This document shows positions 14,775 through 16,645 of a DNA stretch of 16,645 nt, piece after piece. The stretch is from CAWCLK01 sp963796225 (GTDB lineage Bacteria; Actinomycetota; Nitriliruptoria; Nitriliruptorales; Nitriliruptoraceae): contig CAWCLK010000056.1 in the NCBI GenBank assembly GCA_963796225.1, positions 1 to 16,645 on the forward strand, written 5' to 3'. A model generated the notes under the pieces. It saw only the letters and a program-made list of their open reading frames with translations. It was not told the DNA's origin and did no database searches. Position 1 is the first letter of the stretch; every line of letters starts with the position of its first letter. The translations under genes and the position numbers were made by a program.

Positions 14775-15268
14775 GGACGCGACGACTGCTGGCCCTGTTC
14801 GTGGGTGGGACACTCGCCGTCGGTGGCGGTGTGGCCGTCGCGGCCGAGGGCCAGGGCCCGCCGGAGCACGCGATGGCCCTGGCGCGGGGCGCCGCGGCCG
14901 AGGCGCAGGCCGTCGCCCAGGACCTCGAGACCCAGGTCGAGGAGACCGGCGAACCCCAGGGACGGGGCAGCGCCGCGTTCGCCGAACGACACCTCGCGCT
15001 TGCGGAGGCGCACGCCGAGCATCCGGGCAACGCGGCGGCGGTGCATGCGGCGTTGGCCGCCGGCGAGTCACCGGCCGCGGCCCGAGGCGAGCACGTCCCA
15101 CCCGGTCAGGCGAAGAAGCAGGAGGAGGGCGCGCTCCCGCCGGGGCAGACGCGCAAGGCCGAACGGGACGCCCTCGACGCGACACGCGACGCCCTCGACG
15201 ACGACGACGAGGCCAAGGCCAAGGACGACGACCAGGACGCGACCGAGACCGAGACCGAGGTCGACTGA
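14771..15268 (+). CDS. Secreted acidic protein with PPGQ(A/T)(K/R)K repeats
   Basis: The 165-aa product starts at ATG 14771 overlapping the lipoprotein stop (ATGA). A Sec signal peptide covers about residues 1-25 (MRTRRLL, hydrophobic core, AVAA then EG). The mature part is Ala/Glu-rich and probably helical to residue 105, including AFAERHLALAEAHAEHPGNAAAV split around residue 85. It then carries two copies of a short motif, PPGQAKK (110-116) and PPGQTRK (123-129), of a kind seen in many bacterial secreted proteins. Last comes a heptad-like repeat RDALDAT/RDALDDD and an acidic tail ending in TETETEVD. No catalytic motif is visible and I do not recognise a family. Coupling to tryptophanase and a lipoprotein suggests a shared expression unit, not a known pathway. 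Confidence 0.75.
   Translation: MRTRRLLALFVGGTLAVGGGVAVAAEGQGPPEHAMALARGAAAEAQAVAQDLETQVEETGEPQGRGSAAFAERHLALAEAHAEHPGNAAAVHAALAAGESPAAARGEHVPPGQAKKQEEGALPPGQTRKAERDALDATRDALDDDDEAKAKDDDQDATETETEVD
15167..15258 (+). repeat. Short tandem repeats in the 3' end of the secreted-protein gene
   Basis: GACGCCCTCGACG occurs at 15167-15179 and again at 15188-15200, a 21-bp period equal to seven codons. Further on, GACCGA is repeated three times in a row at 15241-15258 and encodes alternating Thr and Glu. These are in-frame repeats that could change in copy number without a frameshift. Confidence 0.6.
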
Positions 15269-15355
15269 CCTCCAGCCCGGGCAGGGGCGGGTGGTCCTCG
15301 ACCGAGGGGCCGGATGGCCCGGGCGGCCGGTGCGCCGCGGTCCGAGACTGGTCGC

Positions 15356-16432
15356 ATGGACACGTCGACACTTCTCGAGCGCGAGGTGCGGCACCCGCGG
15401 ACGCCCTCGGGTGACCGACGTGCCTGGGTGCTCGCCACGGCTGGAGCCGTCGGGTGGTGGGCCCTCTACGTCCTGAACGACCACGTGTGGGATGGGGTCG
15501 TGTACGGGTGGGCCGGGCTCCGGGAGGGCTCGCGGTGGGGGGACGCGCTCCACTTCTTCCTCGCCGACACCGTCAAGATCGCCCTGCTGCTGAGCGGCAT
15601 CATCTTCGTGGTCGCCGTGGCCCGGACGTTCATCACGCTGGAACGCACCCGGGCGATGCTCGGGGGTAGGCGCGAGGGCGTGGGCAACGTGGTGGCAGCC
15701 GGCCTCGGGGTCGCCACACCCTTCTGCTCGTGCTCGGCGGTCCCGGCGTTCATCGGCTTCGTGTCTGCCGGGATCCCGCTCGGGGTCACGCTGTCGTTCC
15801 TCATCGCCTCCCCGTTGGTCAACGAGGTGGCCGTCGTGCTCCTGTACGGCCTCTTCGGGTGGCGGGTCGCTGCGCTCTACGTGACGGCGGGCCTGACGCT
15901 GGCGATCGTCGCCGGGTTCGTGCTCGGCCGCCTGCGGCTGGAGGGGTGGGTGGAGCCGTTCGTGTACGACCTCGCCGGGACTGGTTCGGGCGTGGCGGTG
16001 CCGGAGCACCGGCCGACCTGGACGGACCGGTTCGCGACCGGGCGTGCCGAGGTCCGCACCATCGTCGGCCGGATCTGGCCCTATCTGCTCGTCGGCGTCG
16101 GCGTGGGCGCCGCCATCCACGGGTGGGTGCCCGAGGACCTGCTGGCCCGGTGGGTCGGGCCGGACAACCCGCTGGCCGTACCCCTCGCGGCTGTCCTGGG
16201 GATCCCGCTGTACTCCAACGCCGCAGGGATCCTGCCCCTGGTCGAGGCGCTGTACGCCAAGGGCCTCCCGATGGGCACGGTGCTGGCGTTCATGATGTCC
16301 GTGGTGGCCCTGTCGCTCCCGGAGATGATCCTGCTGCGCCGTGTCCTGCGTCCCCGTCTGATCGCGACCTTCGCCGGCGTGGTCGCCGTCGGGATCCTCG
16401 CGGTTGGCTTCCTGTTCAACCTCGTCCTGTAG
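15356..16432 (+). CDS. CSCS-motif permease (DUF318/ArsP_1 type)
   Basis: The 358-aa membrane protein has about eight to ten hydrophobic segments. Its hallmark is TPFCSCSAVP (121-130), followed by the SAGIPLGVTLSFLIASPLVNE stretch (split around residue 145), and a second half with PLYSNAAGILPLVEAL (284-299). These define the DUF318/ArsP_1 permease family, whose characterised members export organoarsenicals or related metalloid compounds; substrates of most members are unknown. The start is uncertain. ATG 15356 gives a cleaner coding bias, whereas ATG 15314 has GAGGGG (15304-15309) just upstream but would add 14 residues with non-coding-like codons. A CxxC thioredoxin-like gene follows after 9 nt, the usual partner of this permease family, so the pair likely acts together at the membrane. 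Confidence 0.88.
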   Translation: MDTSTLLEREVRHPRTPSGDRRAWVLATAGAVGWWALYVLNDHVWDGVVYGWAGLREGSRWGDALHFFLADTVKIALLLSGIIFVVAVARTFITLERTRAMLGGRREGVGNVVAAGLGVATPFCSCSAVPAFIGFVSAGIPLGVTLSFLIASPLVNEVAVVLLYGLFGWRVAALYVTAGLTLAIVAGFVLGRLRLEGWVEPFVYDLAGTGSGVAVPEHRPTWTDRFATGRAEVRTIVGRIWPYLLVGVGVGAAIHGWVPEDLLARWVGPDNPLAVPLAAVLGIPLYSNAAGILPLVEALYAKGLPMGTVLAFMMSVVALSLPEMILLRRVLRPRLIATFAGVVAVGILAVGFLFNLVL

Positions 16433-16441
16433 GGAGTTGCC

Positions 16442-16645
16442 ATGTCCGTCCTCGACATCAAGATCCTCGGCTCGGGCTGTCGCAACTGCCATGCCCTGGA
16501 GGCCCACGCGCGCGAGGCCGTCGACGAGCTCGGCCTGGACGCCACGGTCGGCGAGGTCACCGACCCCGCCGCCATCGTGGGGTACGGGGTGCTGTCCACT
16601 CCCGGGCTGGTCGTCGACGGCCGCGTGGTCTCGACCGGCCGCGTC
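16442..16645 (+). CDS. Small CxxC thioredoxin-like protein (Thioredoxin_3 type), 3' truncated
   Basis: The first 68 residues are visible before the window ends. The start ATG has AGGGAG (16431-16436), which overlaps the permease stop codon, at 5-nt spacing. The N-terminal strand VLDIKILGSGCRNCHALE carries the redox pair Cys13 and Cys16, and LSTPGLVVDGRVVSTG near residues 52-67 is the cis-proline loop and following strand. This matches the about 75-80-aa 'redox-active disulfide' family (MTH895/TM0996-like, Thioredoxin_3), so only some ten residues should be missing. Genes of this type are commonly found beside DUF318/ArsP_1 permeases. It likely transfers electrons or binds metal for the permease; that role is inference. 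Confidence 0.88.
   Translation, partial: MSVLDIKILGSGCRNCHALEAHAREAVDELGLDATVGEVTDPAAIVGYGVLSTPGLVVDGRVVSTGRV

Noticed and set aside
15068..16507. Minus-strand frame opposite the permease
   Set aside because: It spans two real plus-strand genes and gives a compositionally biased product with no motifs.

Overview
The window comes from a very GC-rich, Gram-positive actinobacterium. GC is strongly biased to third codon positions, GTG starts and stop/start overlaps are common, and there is an LPXTG cell-wall-anchored protein, a lipoprotein of the mycobacterial DUF732 type and a fused DedA protein. Finer taxonomy (for example Nitriliruptoria or Euzebya-like lineages) cannot be decided from the sequence. 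Density is high: about 15 protein genes plus one MFS transporter remnant. I saw no tRNA, rRNA, CRISPR array or insertion sequence. The first and last genes are cut by the window edges.

Layout. (1) 1-3147, plus strand: a membrane-anchored alpha/beta hydrolase (5' truncated), then an ABC ATPase and an ABC-2 permease whose stop and start overlap by 4 nt, so probably one drug- or lipid-export-like operon. (2) 3237-4348, plus strand: the C-terminal scrap of an MFS transporter, a 97-aa thioredoxin-fold protein with a single active-site Cys, and a 152-aa protein that looks like a receiver domain without its phosphoacceptor. (3) 8428-4375, minus strand: a tight operon of a P2A-type (Ca2+-like) P-type ATPase, a small membrane protein and a CaCA-family cation exchanger. 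(4) 8716-9657, plus strand and divergent from that operon: a highly acidic secreted LPXTG protein. The 287-bp divergent region between them holds six exact copies of GTCCGT/ACGGAC, including a perfect 8-bp inverted repeat. (5) 11346-9709 and 12765-11395, minus strand: a fatty-acyl-CoA synthetase and a DedA-PAP2 fusion whose PAP2 half lacks its catalytic residues. (6) 12961-15268, plus strand: tryptophanase, a DUF732-like lipoprotein and an acidic secreted protein, each overlapping the next by 4 nt. (7) 15356-16645, plus strand: a CSCS-motif permease (DUF318/ArsP_1 type) followed by a CxxC thioredoxin-like protein that runs off the window.

How the genes may work together. Regions 3 and 4 read as a cation-export module: a pump and an exchanger of the calcium families made together, opposite a surface protein with about 47 Asp/Glu against only two Arg in its mature part. 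Whether the shared repeats co-regulate both sides is inference. Region 6 suggests indole and pyruvate production from tryptophan, translationally linked to two exported proteins of unknown role and without a neighbouring tryptophan permease. Region 7 is a recognised pairing of a permease with a small redox protein, often linked to metal or metalloid handling.
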